A stretch of DNA of 64,000 bases from Bradyrhizobium sp. CCBAU 53340 (GCF_015291645.1 NZ_CP030056.1:868001-932000), one strand, 5' to 3'; shown: positions 16,520-26,747, counted from the stretch's first letter. Notes: a model not told the origin generated them from the sequence alone. Numbers and translations are program-made.

Positions 16520-17806
16520 CTACCTTCGAACTGCTGAGAGAGCGGCTTCATGCGTTGAGTGGGCGTTGACGGCATCTGACTGCAAGAGCTTTCTCAAATC
16601 GTAGCTTGGGTCCTGCAGGACGGAAGGCGACGGGCGAAGGCGCCTCTCAATTATCGAGGTCGCGACTCGGACGATCTTTGCTACTTGCGATAGGCTACCG
16701 AACGCCGCCGTGGCCTCTAGAACGCCAAATCTGTCTAGGAGAAACGTTACTATACCCCCATCGTCTAAACTACGATTTACCTCGACCTGCGATTTGTTCG
16801 GAATGCCAGCAACTTGGAATACTTTGTCGAATTGATCAGACCACATCCATGGAACTGCCCTATAGGAAACCTTTCGTCCCAAAATGTTCAACGCGGCAGT
16901 GCCCCCCTGGTCCAGCGCATTCTTCCATGCCTCCAATCGTATCGTGTCTTTACCCGTCGACGCCGGATATCTTGCTGCGTCTCCGGCGGCGAAGATCCGA
17001 GAGTCTGCAGTTTGGAGGTATTCATTGACGAGAATGCCGTCGTCAGTGGCAAGGCCAGCCTTCTGCGCCAATTCAACGTCGGGATCCGCGCCAACAGCAA
17101 CCAGAACTGTGTCGGCTACGAATTCCTGTCCTGATCTGAGTCGCACGCCCTCGACCATGTCGCAACCAATGATCGCCTCCACGTCCGCTCCGAGGAAAAC
17201 CTTGGTGCCGTTGGAACGATGCAGTTCTAAGATTCTATCGGACGTCGAGATCGGCATCACGCGAGACAGCAGAGCGGGTGCCTTTTCCAAAACTGTTGTG
17301 TCAACACCTCTTGCCCGGGCAGACGCCGCGACTTCCAATCCGATCAGTCCTCCGCCGATAACGACAAGCCTTCGTGCCGGCATCAATCTCTCTCGGAGAA
17401 CGGCGGATTGATCCAACGACCGCAGCGCGATCACTCCCTTCGAGCCGACGCCAGGCAACTGCGGAAAACGCGGTTTTGCTCCTGTCGCGAGCAGGAGGTA
17501 GTCATACCGAAAACGATCTCCTCCAGCGAGTGTAACGCTCTGTGCGTCCCGGTCGATTGCTTCCGCTCTGACCCCAGAGCGGAAAAGGATTCCGTTCTGG
17601 TCAAGCCAACCTGGGGCAAGAGCCGCTACGCCGCTGAAGCTCTCCTCTTGAGTAAGGACTGACTTGGACAGAGGCGGACGCTCATAAGGGGCGGACCGTT
17701 CCTCCGTTAGGAGTACAATCTCGTCGGACCACCCATGCTCCCGTAGTGCGCGAGCTGCACTCGTCCCAGCATGTCCAGCACCAACTATGACAATTCTTCG
17801 AGCCAT
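16520..17806 (-). CDS. FAD-dependent ferredoxin reductase (MocF-like), copy 2
   Basis: A 428-residue reductase starting at the ATG at 17806 (a GTG lies one codon upstream). It begins MARRIVIVGAGHAGTSAARA with the FAD motif. APYERPPLSKSVL (about 40-52), the NAD site RLVVIGGGLIGLEVAASA and the second FAD motif RIFAAGDAARYP are all intact. It belongs to the same group as 13647-14882 and 56756-57988. It is the first gene of a short minus-strand unit with the TIM-barrel gene. Having two reductases next to one ferredoxin in this region is redundant and may reflect duplication. Confidence 0.85.
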   Translation of the reverse strand: MARRIVIVGAGHAGTSAARALREHGWSDEIVLLTEERSAPYERPPLSKSVLTQEESFSGVAALAPGWLDQNGILFRSGVRAEAIDRDAQSVTLAGGDRFRYDYLLLATGAKPRFPQLPGVGSKGVIALRSLDQSAVLRERLMPARRLVVIGGGLIGLEVAASARARGVDTTVLEKAPALLSRVMPISTSDRILELHRSNGTKVFLGADVEAIIGCDMVEGVRLRSGQEFVADTVLVAVGADPDVELAQKAGLATDDGILVNEYLQTADSRIFAAGDAARYPASTGKDTIRLEAWKNALDQGGTAALNILGRKVSYRAVPWMWSDQFDKVFQVAGIPNKSQVEVNRSLDDGGIVTFLLDRFGVLEATAAFGSLSQVAKIVRVATSIIERRLRPSPSVLQDPSYDLRKLLQSDAVNAHSTHEAALSAVRR

Positions 17807-17959
17807 CACATCAAGTCCGAACTGTGCGAGCTTGGAGGTTAGTCGCCGACATCTGATTTAGGCTATTCTGAACCTGATGTTTTTCCATCATGTTTACGAT
17901 TCGTAGACTCGCTCGTGTGCGGGGCGCCCCGAGTCGGCGGCCTGCCGGCGTAGGATCAA

Positions 17960-19231
17960 CGCCATGTAGTGTGGCGTGTTCGCCGTCAGCGCCTCTGAGA
18001 CCAGGACTTCACGAAGGAGGATTTCTGGTTCATCGTTGCCGTACGGAGCGAAGTTGAAGCAGAAATCCGGGCCGGACAAAGCCCCGGCAGAACAAGTGCT
18101 GAAGGACAACCGACGCCAGGCACCTCGGCAGTATTCAGCGGAAAAGAATATCCGTATCGTGTTGGAAGGATTTGCGCGACGAGGAGAATATCTCCGAGCT
18201 GTGTGGCCTCGATGTATTATGGCCGGTCCAAGGAGTTCCTTGAGGCTGGCAAACGCCGCCTTGGGGGGCGACACTGCCCGCTCAGCCACGTCCGGCGAGG
18301 TCAAGGATCTTCGTCGTGAAGCCTCCGAATTGAAGGAGGTGGTCGCCGATCGTACCCTGGAGAACCGCTTACAAAAAAGAGTTGAGCGCGGCTGGGGAGG
18401 ACGAGGCATGAGGTATCCTGCGTTCGCGAAGGCCGAGATCATCGCGCTGGTCGAGCAATCACCATCTGCGTGCCAGACGCACGCTCGAGAAGCTCGGCAT
18501 CCCGCGAGCCGCATTTTATCGGTGGTACGATCGCTACCGTGCGGTTGGCGTTGAGGTACTGGCTGAGTATCGCTCGAAGTCGGACATGGTCTGGAATCGG
18601 GTTCCTGACGAAGTCCGCGGTCAGATCATCGATCTGGCGCTGGAGATTCCCGAGCTGTCGCCGCGCGAGCTGGCGGTGCGCTTCACCGATGACAGAAAGT
18701 ACTTAGTCTCCGAGGCGCTGGGTCTATCGGCTGCTGAAGGCGCACGACCTGATCACCAGCCCCGCCTATGAGGTGATCAAGACGGCCAACGAGTTCAAGG
18801 ACAAGACCACGGCGATCAACCAGCTCTGTCAGACTGACTTCGCCTACCTCAAGATCACCGGCTGGGGCTGGTATTATCTGTTCACTGTGCTCGCTGACTT
18901 CTCGCGTTATATCGTGGCGTTGAGGATGAGCCCAACCATGTGCGCCTCCGACGTTACGGCCACGCTCGACCGGGCGCTTGTCGCCTCAGGCCTGGAGTAC
19001 ATCAATATAAAGCAGCGGTCACGGCTTCTCAGCGACAACGGATCAAGTTACGTCGCGGATGATCTGGCCACCTGGCTCAAGGGCAAGGACATACGGCCTG
19101 TGCGCGGTGCGCCAATCATCGCCAGACCCAGGGCACTGGCATCAGACCTTGAAGAACCGCATCTTGCTGAGCGCATCAAGCGCGAGACCATCGCAATCCG
19201 TCGCTTGCGGCATCGACTGCAGGCAGCTTAA
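17960..19231 (+). pseudogene. IS3-family element remnant (OrfA and OrfB), several frameshifts and an internal deletion
   Basis: OrfA-like pieces occur at about 18110-18400 (PRQYSAEKNIRIVLEGFARR, TSGEVKDLRREASELKEVVA). OrfB-like pieces follow: MRYPAFAKAEIIALVEQS near 18408, VRGQIIDLALEIPELSPREL near 18610, and the integrase core from 18773 (DFAYLKITGWGWYYLFTVLA, DFSRYIVALRMSPTM, RLLSDNGSSYVADD with its Asp). After the RPVRGAP stretch about 70 residues that should hold the catalytic Glu are missing; the C-terminus resumes as ERIKRETIAIRRLRHRLQAA. The element separates the reductase/TIM-barrel unit from the hydroxylase gene. Confidence 0.8.
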
Positions 19232-19815
19232 CCTCTAGCCCAAGATGATCCGGAGCCTCCCTTCTCGAAATGCATGAGCGGTCTCAAATTATCTGACGAC
19301 GGACACAACGCGAACATTGCGGCGCCGTGGTCGAAGTTGGCGAAGAGTTCGGCCGCGGCGGTGAAGGTCGTGTGGTCCGTTGTGAGCAAGACGCCAAAGT
19401 TCGTCGCCGGTGGCGCAGCCCTCAGCGTACAACGGTTCGCTGCTAATAACGCGAGCGACCGGTTCGCGGCGAAGTCGTTCACCTCGAAGTGGCGCCCGGC
19501 GCAATCCGTTGTGGCCGCTCAGATGCTGCATCGCGGTTCGAAAGGCAGTGATGTCTGGTGTACCGGTGTTTCGATAGCGAGCACGCTAAGTTGCATCAGT
19601 TGCCGATCTGCAATCTATACTCTCGACCGCTATACGTAGCGTGCAGGGGAGCAAACGAGCCGTACAATGACGAGCGTTTAGCGGCCGTGGCGACAATGCA
19701 GTAAGCCGTAGCTCGACATTTTGATGGATTTCAATCAACCTAACCATCGAGCCATCCAACGCTCTGCCATATACTGAAGAAAATATAGGGGTGGATTGCG
19801 CGCCAGGAGGAAGCG
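19232..19815. other. Intergenic region before the hydroxylase gene
   Basis: No gene is supported. The left two thirds appear to be IS-derived debris, and the final about 150 bp hold the leader of the hydroxylase gene. I could not identify a clear -35/-10 pair or a sigma54 element here. Confidence 0.4.
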
Positions 19816-20829
19816 ATGATGGAGGAAACTAAATTCGGCCGTCGCGACGAGTTTGGTCACTACGCGCCTAAGGAGCTCATCAGTTATGGGCCGTTGTTCA
19901 CGTTGCCTCCGAAACCTATGGCGGTGATAAAGTGGTTGCCAGGGTACTTTTTGCCTTGGAACCTGCTGCTTATCGTGTTCGGGATCGGTTATTGGCTCTT
20001 TCTTGCGCCGTCTCTTGAACAAATGAAGACACTCGAGATCGGCTGGGTACTTTATCTCGTTCTCCTCAACTATGCCATCGTCGTCCTTTGGTATGGCGCC
20101 TGGCACTCTTGGCTCTACGTTTTGCGACGGCAGGAGACGCGCTTTAAGTACAACCCGCGTTGGCCCACGGCCAGAGCTACTGTTTTCGTCTTCGGCAAAC
20201 AGGCTTTGGACAATATTTTCTGGACGATAACGAGCGGCGTTCCGGTCTTTACAGCATATCAGGTCGCGGCGTTTTATCTTTATGCCAACGGCTACGTGCC
20301 TCTCATCACCTTGTCAGACAACCCAATATGGTTCATCGTCCTGCTGTTACTCGTCCCATTCATTCATGAGGTCCACTTTTACGCGGTTCACCGCCTGCTT
20401 CATACTCGTCTCCTCTACAAGTACGTTCATTCATTGCACCACAATAATACGAACGTGCTTCCCTGGTCGGGATTAGCGATGCACCCGGTCGAACACATCC
20501 TGTATTTTTCTGTCATCGTGTTGATCGCTGTCTTCAATTCACATCCAATACATATGCTTGCCATGGTGATGCGCGCGGGCCTCGCTCCAGCAATTGCCCA
20601 TACCGGTTTCGATCGAACCGAGCTGGGGGGCGAGCGCACCGTCCCATCTGGAGTCTACGCTCATTATCTTCACCACAAGCTTTTCGAGGTGAATTACGCT
20701 GATGGGGCGGTCCCACTAGACAAGTGGTTTGGCAGCTTTCACGACGGCAGCCCTGAAGCCGATGAGCGTCTAAAGCTTCGTATGGAACGGCGTGCTGAAG
20801 CTTATGCCAAGAAGGACGCTCGAGCCTGA
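19816..20829 (+). CDS. Membrane di-iron hydroxylase, sterol desaturase/fatty acid hydroxylase superfamily (MocD-like), copy 1
   Basis: A 337-residue membrane protein with hydrophobic segments at about 45-65, 76-98, 135-160 and 168-185. The histidine boxes that bind the di-iron centre are HFYAVHRLLH (His187/192/196), HSLHHNN (His205/208/209) and HYLHHKLFEVNY (His283/286/287). AGGAGG precedes the start. In rhizopine catabolism MocD is proposed to be the oxygenase that, with MocE (ferredoxin) and MocF (reductase), removes the O-methyl group. The presence of all three partners in this region fits such a role, acting on an O-methylated inosamine- or sugar-like compound. A ribose-type transporter follows in the same direction. 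The copy in operon 2 is at 59328-60323. The substrate is unproven. Confidence 0.8.
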   Translation: MMEETKFGRRDEFGHYAPKELISYGPLFTLPPKPMAVIKWLPGYFLPWNLLLIVFGIGYWLFLAPSLEQMKTLEIGWVLYLVLLNYAIVVLWYGAWHSWLYVLRRQETRFKYNPRWPTARATVFVFGKQALDNIFWTITSGVPVFTAYQVAAFYLYANGYVPLITLSDNPIWFIVLLLLVPFIHEVHFYAVHRLLHTRLLYKYVHSLHHNNTNVLPWSGLAMHPVEHILYFSVIVLIAVFNSHPIHMLAMVMRAGLAPAIAHTGFDRTELGGERTVPSGVYAHYLHHKLFEVNYADGAVPLDKWFGSFHDGSPEADERLKLRMERRAEAYAKKDARA

Positions 20830-20923
20830 CTGGGTGCTCAACGTACCCTAGAATCCTATTGAAGAACTCAAGCCGCACGGAGAACTCCGCGGCCAAGCAC
20901 CACGTCAGCAAAGGGGAAACGTT

Positions 20924-22015
20924 ATGATTGTGGCAAGGATTGTTCGTCGCGCATTTCTCGCAGGCGTCGCGGGGATCGCCCTTACAAGTGTAGCGTTCGC
21001 AGACGGGCCCACTCCGATTCGAGTTAAGTCGGACGCGCACGCCGAGGTACCGCAAAAGTTTAAGAATCACGCGGTTAAGATCGCGGTTGTCCGCCAGCTC
21101 AACACTGGCGACGTGTATCAGGAGTGGATTGCCGGCGTTGAGGCTGAAGCGAAGAAGCTCGGCGTCAAGCTGACGGTCTACAACGCCGACGGCGACAATG
21201 CGAAGCAGGCGCTGATGCTGCAGCAGGCCGTAGCCACTCAGCCGGATGCCATCGTCATTGGTTGGGGATTTGGTGATAGTCTGCGCGACGGCATCAAGGC
21301 GGCCGCTGACGCCAATATTCCTGTCGTGACCTACTACGTTTCGGTCGAGCCGTCGGACAAGGTCATCACCGTTGATCAGGGCGACAAGCTGATGATGACC
21401 GGCATCCTTGGTGCTCTGAAGGCCCATATCGGCGGCGACGGTGCAAAGGCTGACGTCATCTATGTCTATGTGCCAGGCTATCAGGCGCTCGATCTGCGCA
21501 ACGAAGTCTGGAAGGAATTCTTGAGGGCCAACCCTGGCGTCAATACGGTAGCGACGATCGGCGTCGTCAACGCCAACACTGCCGCCCAGACGGCCGATCA
21601 GGCCAAGGCAGCGCTGACTGCCCATCCAAACGTCAAGGCGATTGTCGCGCCGTATGATGAGTTCACCAAAGGCGCATCGCTAGCGATCAGCGAACTCGGT
21701 CTGGCGGACAAGGTTAAGACCTATGGCATGGACATCTCAACTGCCGACATCGCGGTAATGACGAAGCCACACAGTCCTTGGGTGGTCACGGCTACCACCA
21801 ACCAGTCCAATGTCGGCTCGGTCGTACTGCGGGTGGCCGCGGCCAGGATTGCCGGCGACCTCATCGGCAACACGCTGAGCGTGCCGCCGCTGGTTATCAC
21901 TCAGGAAGAGCTGCGCACGAACAAAGTCGAGAACATCGAACAGCTTGGTGCGGTCTTTCCGGATCTGAAGACGCCGGACGTGGCGAAGGCCCCTTGGATG
22001 GATAAGATGAAATGA
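20924..22015 (+). CDS. Sugar ABC transporter, periplasmic substrate-binding protein (ribose/inositol type)
   Basis: A 363-residue secreted binding protein. A signal peptide is visible (RRAFLAGVAGIALTSVAFA, cleavage after about residue 26). The mature part has the Peripla_BP_4 pattern: KIAVVRQLNTGDVYQEWIAG, MLQQAVATQPDAIVIGWG, NIPVVTYYV, VKAIVAPYDEFTKGAS. GGGGAA precedes the start. It is followed by the ATPase and permease genes with short overlaps, so the three form one operon. MocB of the rhizopine locus is a protein of this class, and the linkage here to MocDEF-like genes suggests import of the compound they attack. The ligand is not determinable from sequence. Confidence 0.9.
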   Translation: MIVARIVRRAFLAGVAGIALTSVAFADGPTPIRVKSDAHAEVPQKFKNHAVKIAVVRQLNTGDVYQEWIAGVEAEAKKLGVKLTVYNADGDNAKQALMLQQAVATQPDAIVIGWGFGDSLRDGIKAAADANIPVVTYYVSVEPSDKVITVDQGDKLMMTGILGALKAHIGGDGAKADVIYVYVPGYQALDLRNEVWKEFLRANPGVNTVATIGVVNANTAAQTADQAKAALTAHPNVKAIVAPYDEFTKGASLAISELGLADKVKTYGMDISTADIAVMTKPHSPWVVTATTNQSNVGSVVLRVAAARIAGDLIGNTLSVPPLVITQEELRTNKVENIEQLGAVFPDLKTPDVAKAPWMDKMK

Positions 22016-22053
22016 ATCGGTCCACGCAGGAAAGCCTCGCTGGAGGTTGCCCT

Positions 22054-23592
22054 ATGTCCGAGCGAACGAGAGCCCTCGTCGAGTTCCGCAACATCACCAA
22101 GCGCTTCGGTGCCACGCAAGCGCTAAAGGGTGTGAGCTTCTCGATTATGCCGGGCGAGACGCTGGGTCTGCTCGGTGCCAACGGCGCCGGCAAGTCCACG
22201 CTCATCAAAGTGCTCTCCGGCAATTTCCTGCGCACGTCCGGCGAAATCCTGATCGAGGGCGAGCGGACCGAAATCCGCTCGCCGACCGAAGCGCGTGACT
22301 GCGGCATCGCGACCGTTCACCAGAACATCGACGATGCCGTGGTGTTCGGCATGACAGTGGCAGAAAATTTGCTGCTCGACGATCTCTCGACCGCCGACTC
22401 GCCCTTCTTTCTCAACCGCCGCAGCGTCATGGACCGCGCGCAGCAGGTGCAGCAGAAGTTGGGCCTCAAGCTACCGCTGGAAGCTCCGGTGGAGGAACTG
22501 TCAGCGAGCGGTCGGCAGGAGGTGGCGATCGCGCGCGCCCTAGTGAAGAACCCTAAGCTGTTGATCCTCGACGAGCCGACTTCGACGCTGTCGGCGCGTG
22601 AAGCGGAAAAATTGTTCGAGGCGGTGGCGGACCTCAAGCGGCGCGGTATCGCGGTGCTTTACGTCTCGCACCGCATGAGCGAGAGCCAGCAACTATGCAA
22701 CCGCGCAGTCGTTTTGCGCAATGGTCAGATCGTTTCCGAGCACCAGTCACCGCTCGATACGAATGCGATAGCGACATCAATTCTCGGCGATCTGATCTTG
22801 TCGGCGAAACATGTCATCCGCCGCTCGGACCAGGTGCCGGTGTTTGTCGGACGCGGCTTGCGTGTGCGGCCCGATGCGGTGCCCGTCGACCTGACGTTCC
22901 GCAAGGGCGAGGTGATCGGTATCACCGGGCTCGTTGGCGCCGGGAAGACCGAGCTTCTGGAACAGATTTACGGTGCTATGCCGCTGGTTTCGGGCAAGAT
23001 GCTGCTCAACGATCGGCCCTTCAAGCCGCGCGACGCAGCCGATGCGCTGACGAGGGGCGTGGCGATGGTGCCGGAGGAGCGCGCGAAGCAATCGATCTTC
23101 CCTGGCGAGGGCCTGGCGAAGCATTGCTCGATCGGCGCAATGGGATTCTTCAGCCGCTATGGCTTCATCGACCTACATAAAGAAGTGGCATTCACCCAGG
23201 ATATCATCCGTGACTACAACGTCAAGTGTCCCGGCTGGGATGCCCCCATCGAGGCGCTGTCGGGAGGCAATCAGCAGAAGCTGTTAGTCGGCCGCTGGCT
23301 CAAGCACGGCTGGTCACTTCTAATTCTTGACGAACCGTTCCGGGGAATCGACATCGGAGCGCGCGGCATCATCTCGGACGCGCTGCGGGCTTTCTCGGAG
23401 TACAACTCGGTCGTAGTCTCGTCGTCGGACCCTGAGGAAGTGGTGGAGGTCGCCGACCGCGTACTCATTATGGTCGAAGGAGCGATCGCGGGCGAAGTTA
23501 TGGCGGATGCGCTCAGCTCCGAAGAGCTTTCTGAAATCATGAGCCGGACCGGTGCAGCTCGGCAAGGCGTAAGTGGGGGCACCCTTCAATGA
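22054..23592 (+). CDS. Sugar ABC transporter, ATPase with two nucleotide-binding domains (RbsA/MglA type)
   Basis: A 512-residue ATPase when started at MSERTRALVEF (22054, preceded by GGAGG); an in-frame upstream ATG at 22012 overlaps the binding-protein stop but lacks a good ribosome site. The first domain has Walker A GANGAGKST, the signature LSASGRQEVAIARAL and Walker B LLILDEPTSTLS. The second has a Walker A-like GLVGAGKTE, the signature LSGGNQQKLLVGRWL and Walker B LLILDEPFRGID. This double-domain layout is typical of ribose, galactose and inositol importers. It is translationally coupled to the permease, whose start overlaps its stop by 4 bp. Confidence 0.92.
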   Translation: MSERTRALVEFRNITKRFGATQALKGVSFSIMPGETLGLLGANGAGKSTLIKVLSGNFLRTSGEILIEGERTEIRSPTEARDCGIATVHQNIDDAVVFGMTVAENLLLDDLSTADSPFFLNRRSVMDRAQQVQQKLGLKLPLEAPVEELSASGRQEVAIARALVKNPKLLILDEPTSTLSAREAEKLFEAVADLKRRGIAVLYVSHRMSESQQLCNRAVVLRNGQIVSEHQSPLDTNAIATSILGDLILSAKHVIRRSDQVPVFVGRGLRVRPDAVPVDLTFRKGEVIGITGLVGAGKTELLEQIYGAMPLVSGKMLLNDRPFKPRDAADALTRGVAMVPEERAKQSIFPGEGLAKHCSIGAMGFFSRYGFIDLHKEVAFTQDIIRDYNVKCPGWDAPIEALSGGNQQKLLVGRWLKHGWSLLILDEPFRGIDIGARGIISDALRAFSEYNSVVVSSSDPEEVVEVADRVLIMVEGAIAGEVMADALSSEELSEIMSRTGAARQGVSGGTLQ

Positions 23593-24623
23593 CAATCCAA
23601 AACTCGCTCGCGCAGCCGGCCGAGCCTGGATCCACCCGCGGCAGCGCGGAAAAGCTGAAAGTCTTCATCTACCGCTACGGGCTTTTGGCCGTTCTGGTGC
23701 TGATGATTCTGTTCTTCTCCTGGCAGCAGCCGTTCTTCCGCACGTTCGCCAATGCAATGTTTATCCTGCAAGCGGCCTCGGTGGTCGCGGTGATCGGGCT
23801 TGGCGCCACGGTTTCGATGACGGTCGGCGGATTCGACCTGTCCGTAGGAGCGTCGATGTCGCTTGCGGTGATGGCAGCAACCGCGGCGATGGTGATCGGC
23901 GACCTCGGTGGCGCCCCAGCGATTCTGATCGCCGTGGCGGCGGGCGTCGCGGTCGGCCTATTCAACACTTTTCTCATTGTCTACGCCCGCATCCCCGATC
24001 TGGTGGCAACGCTCTCCGGCTTGTTCCTCATCAACGGGTTGACCTTGCTCGGCGTCTCGGGCCAGTCGATCGCGGAGGGTATGTCGTTCAACGGCAATGT
24101 CGCTCCGGGCAAGTTCTCGCCGCTATTCGGCTGGCTAGGTGGTGGGCGGCTGTTCGGTATCCCAGCGTCAGTCGTGGTCGCAGGTCTGATATTCATCGTC
24201 GTCATTGTGCTGCTCAATTACACGCGGTGGGGGCGGGCCTTCTACGCCGTTGGGGGCAATCCGATCGCAGCCGCGGCGGCCGGCATCCGCGTGGCGCGTT
24301 ATCGCATGGCGGCATACCTGATCTCCGGCGCGTTGGCAGCAATCGCCGGAGTCATGTTAGCGGCCCGCTCCAACCGGGGCGACGTCAATGTGGGCGACGC
24401 GTACTTGCTGCAGGCCGTGTCCGCCGCGCTCGTGGGATATGCCGTGCTTGGCGCCAACAAAGCGAATGCCGTCGGTACGCTGGTTGGCGCGGTCTTCGTC
24501 GCCACACTAATCAACGGACTGACAATGTTCAATTTCCCGTACTACGCGCAAAGCTTCGTTCAGGGAGTGCTGCTCGTGGTCGCGTTGCTGATGAGTTACA
24601 CGCTTGGCCCACGCCGCCGTTGA
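23589..24623 (+). CDS. Sugar ABC transporter permease (RbsC type)
   Basis: A 344-residue inner-membrane protein with about nine hydrophobic segments, the first at about 30-48 (LLAVLVLMILFFSWQQPFF). The family signature region is GATVSMTVGGFDLSVGA (about 75-91), and the EAA-like loop region is AAAAGIRVARYRMAAYLISG. It probably works as a dimer with the ATPase at 22054. Its start overlaps the ATPase stop. The next sequence downstream is not a partner gene but the remnant of a chemoreceptor. Confidence 0.92.
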   Translation: MTIQNSLAQPAEPGSTRGSAEKLKVFIYRYGLLAVLVLMILFFSWQQPFFRTFANAMFILQAASVVAVIGLGATVSMTVGGFDLSVGASMSLAVMAATAAMVIGDLGGAPAILIAVAAGVAVGLFNTFLIVYARIPDLVATLSGLFLINGLTLLGVSGQSIAEGMSFNGNVAPGKFSPLFGWLGGGRLFGIPASVVVAGLIFIVVIVLLNYTRWGRAFYAVGGNPIAAAAAGIRVARYRMAAYLISGALAAIAGVMLAARSNRGDVNVGDAYLLQAVSAALVGYAVLGANKANAVGTLVGAVFVATLINGLTMFNFPYYAQSFVQGVLLVVALLMSYTLGPRRR

Positions 24624-24878
24624 ACTTAGTTCTTGGTCGGCGATCTTGTGCGCGGTTGACGAACAAGGAGCTGTTACGCAAGAGATCTCCTCCAATATCC
24701 AGGAGGCACACACGGGGCCCGCCGAGTGGCTTCGAGCATAGCCGACGTGAAGCGCCGCGCAACGGAGACCGGCTCGGCTTCGAGTTAACTGCTCACCTAC
24801 GCGCAGATGCTGTCCAACGACAGCGCGCGGCTGAAGACAGAGGTCCGGAGATTCCTGATGACGGTTCTTGCAGCTTAA
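24624..24878 (+). pseudogene. C-terminal remnant of a methyl-accepting chemotaxis protein
   Basis: Immediately after the permease stop the plus strand reads CAVDEQGAVTQEISSNIQEA, the typical end of an MCP signalling domain. A frame change near 24725 leads to ASSIADVKRRATETGSASS, and the usual MCP tail follows as LLTYAQMLSNDSARLKTEVR with FLMTVLAA before the stop at 24878. Only the last about 80 residues remain, so most of the receptor gene was deleted when the permease gene was joined to it. Confidence 0.65.
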
Positions 24879-25348
24879 AGCCGTCTCGGCGCATTCGGAG
24901 GAACGGTACGGAAGACGGAAAACCGTGTGAAGTACTGCAGTGGAGGATTGAAACCTTTGCCCTATCGCGCACTCGAGAACGGTCATTGTGAACCTCGCTA
25001 ACCGGCGCGTGCACAAGAGATTTCGGAGCCGCCACATCCCAGGACAATCGACTGTCGTTTGACTGCCGAAGCTACGAGGCGTCAGCGTCATAAGTTTGCT
25101 AATTGATCCTTGAGGATGACTGCTGCCAGTCCAGCAAATTGGTAGACAACGTGGCTTGAGTACGCCTGACGCGATCCGCGGATCACTTTCTGAACTACCG
25201 ATTGTTCGACGTTACCCAATCTTACCCAAAGAGAGTTCGGAAAACCGCTTACGACGGAACAGCGGGCGCTAGCCTTGCCGACACTGCGGCCTCTCGAAGA
25301 GGAGGGGGCACGAGGTTTACGGGCCAAAGAGCTCACCGGAGGGGAATC
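24879..25348. other. Intergenic region before the second transporter operon
   Basis: No supported gene. The last 150 bp should hold the promoter of the transporter operon; I find no convincing sigma54 element. The ribosome site of the next gene (GGAGGGGAA) is at about 25337-25346. Confidence 0.4.
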
Positions 25349-26737
25349 ATGCCAAGGAAGTACGCTGCTTGTCCGGACCGTTCAGCAAATTTTGCTAGGA
25401 AAGCTACCCTTATCTGCTCCACGCTTTTGGCCGGAACGGCCATGGCGCTTACCCACGCCAAGGCAGACGACATCAATTGGCGCCAGTTCGAAGGCGAGTC
25501 GATCGTCTGGGCCTCCGATATTCATCCATATGCCGATGCGGTTGCAGCCCAGCTGCCGGAATTCGAGAAGCTTACCGGCATCAAGGTGACGCCGGAGCTT
25601 TATCCGGACGATGCGTATTGGAATAAGTTGACGATCCAGCTCAGCACCAAATCACCAAGCTGGGACGTTGTCGGTACGGGCATTCAACCGGCTTGGGATC
25701 TTGCGCCCGGTCAATTGCTTGAGCCCCTCGACCGCTATCTGAACGATCCGAAACTTACGGCGGCCGGCTACGATTACAAGGATTTCTTCCCAGCACTACG
25801 AGATGCGCTGACTTGGAAGGTCAAGGAAGGCCAGATCGAGCCGGGAAGCGGGCAGGTGTGGGCCATTCCGCATGGCTTCGAGAATATCCAACTGTTCTAA
25901 CGGAAGGACATCCTCGACAAGTATGGCATCAAGGTCCCTACGACCCCGCCGGAGATGTCCGCGGCATGCGAAAAGCTGAAGGCTGCCGATCCGACGATTA
26001 CGCCCCTTGGCGTCCGCGGTGTGCGGTTCTGGAGCAGCATCCACACGGCCGCAATCTCGATCGCCAGGTCCTACGGGGTGCACGATTTCACCGTCAAGGA
26101 CGGTAAGCTCGACACCGGCCTCGACTCACCCGAGTCGATCGCTTTCCACAAGGACTATGTGGACATGATCAAGAAGTGCGCGGCGCCCTCCTTTGCTAAC
26201 GACAATTGGTACCAGGTGGTCGAAGGCATCAATTCCGGCCGCACAGCCATGGCGATCGATTCCAACATGTTTGGCTTTTGGAACGACGTTGCCGGCAAGC
26301 CAGCCTCAGGCAAAATAGCATTTGCGCCGCCCTTGCGTGCTCCGAATGCCAAAAACTTCGAATCCAACATCTGGATCTGGTCTTTGGCGATGAATGCGGC
26401 ATCGCAAAAGAAGGGAGCTGCGTGGCTCTTCATCCAATGGGCGACTTCGAAGCAAGTGAAGCTCAACGGTGCCGTGGCCGGCAAGCTCGTCAACTCTCCG
26501 CGCACCTCGACCTGGACTGACAAGGCATGGCTCGAATACGCGGCAAAGCCTGAATTCAACAACTTTGTCGACACGTTCAAGAGCGTGCAGGACCGGGCAA
26601 AGCTGGCCTTTACAGCTCGCGTCGGCTTTGCCGAAGCAATGAATGCCTGGGCCGTTGCCATGCAGAAAATGGTCAACGGAGCTGACGTGAAGGCGACATT
26701 GACAGACCTCGCGGCCGAAATCCGATCGACCATGTGA
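25349..26737 (+). pseudogene. Sugar ABC transporter substrate-binding protein (MalE/UgpB type) with an internal stop
   Basis: A 462-codon reading frame with signal peptide (start MPRKYAACPDRS, hydrophobic ICSTLLAGTAMALTHAKA, cleavage near residue 35). The mature part has family stretches such as WRQFEGESIVWASDIHPYAD, VTPELYPDDAYWNKLTIQLS, VWAIPHGFENIQLF and GRTAMAIDSNMFGFWNDVAG. The frame is continuous except for a TAA at 25898-25900, exactly where a Tyr would fit (QLF-stop-RKDIL). Without suppression the protein stops at residue 183. The neighbours fit a complete sugar importer; the loss of its binding protein would disable the system. The lesion is one base, so a recent mutation or a sequence error are both possible. 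Confidence 0.8.
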
Positions 26738-26747
26738 AGTGCCGAGG

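Noticed and set aside
20534..21625. Long minus-strand open frame opposite the hydroxylase and binding-protein genes
   Set aside because: It is antisense to two clear genes and has no recognisable motif; a shadow of strong codon bias.
23573..24991. 472-codon plus-strand frame overlapping the RbsC-type permease gene
   Set aside because: Arg- and Gly-rich with no membrane segments or motifs; the permease in the neighbouring frame is unmistakable.
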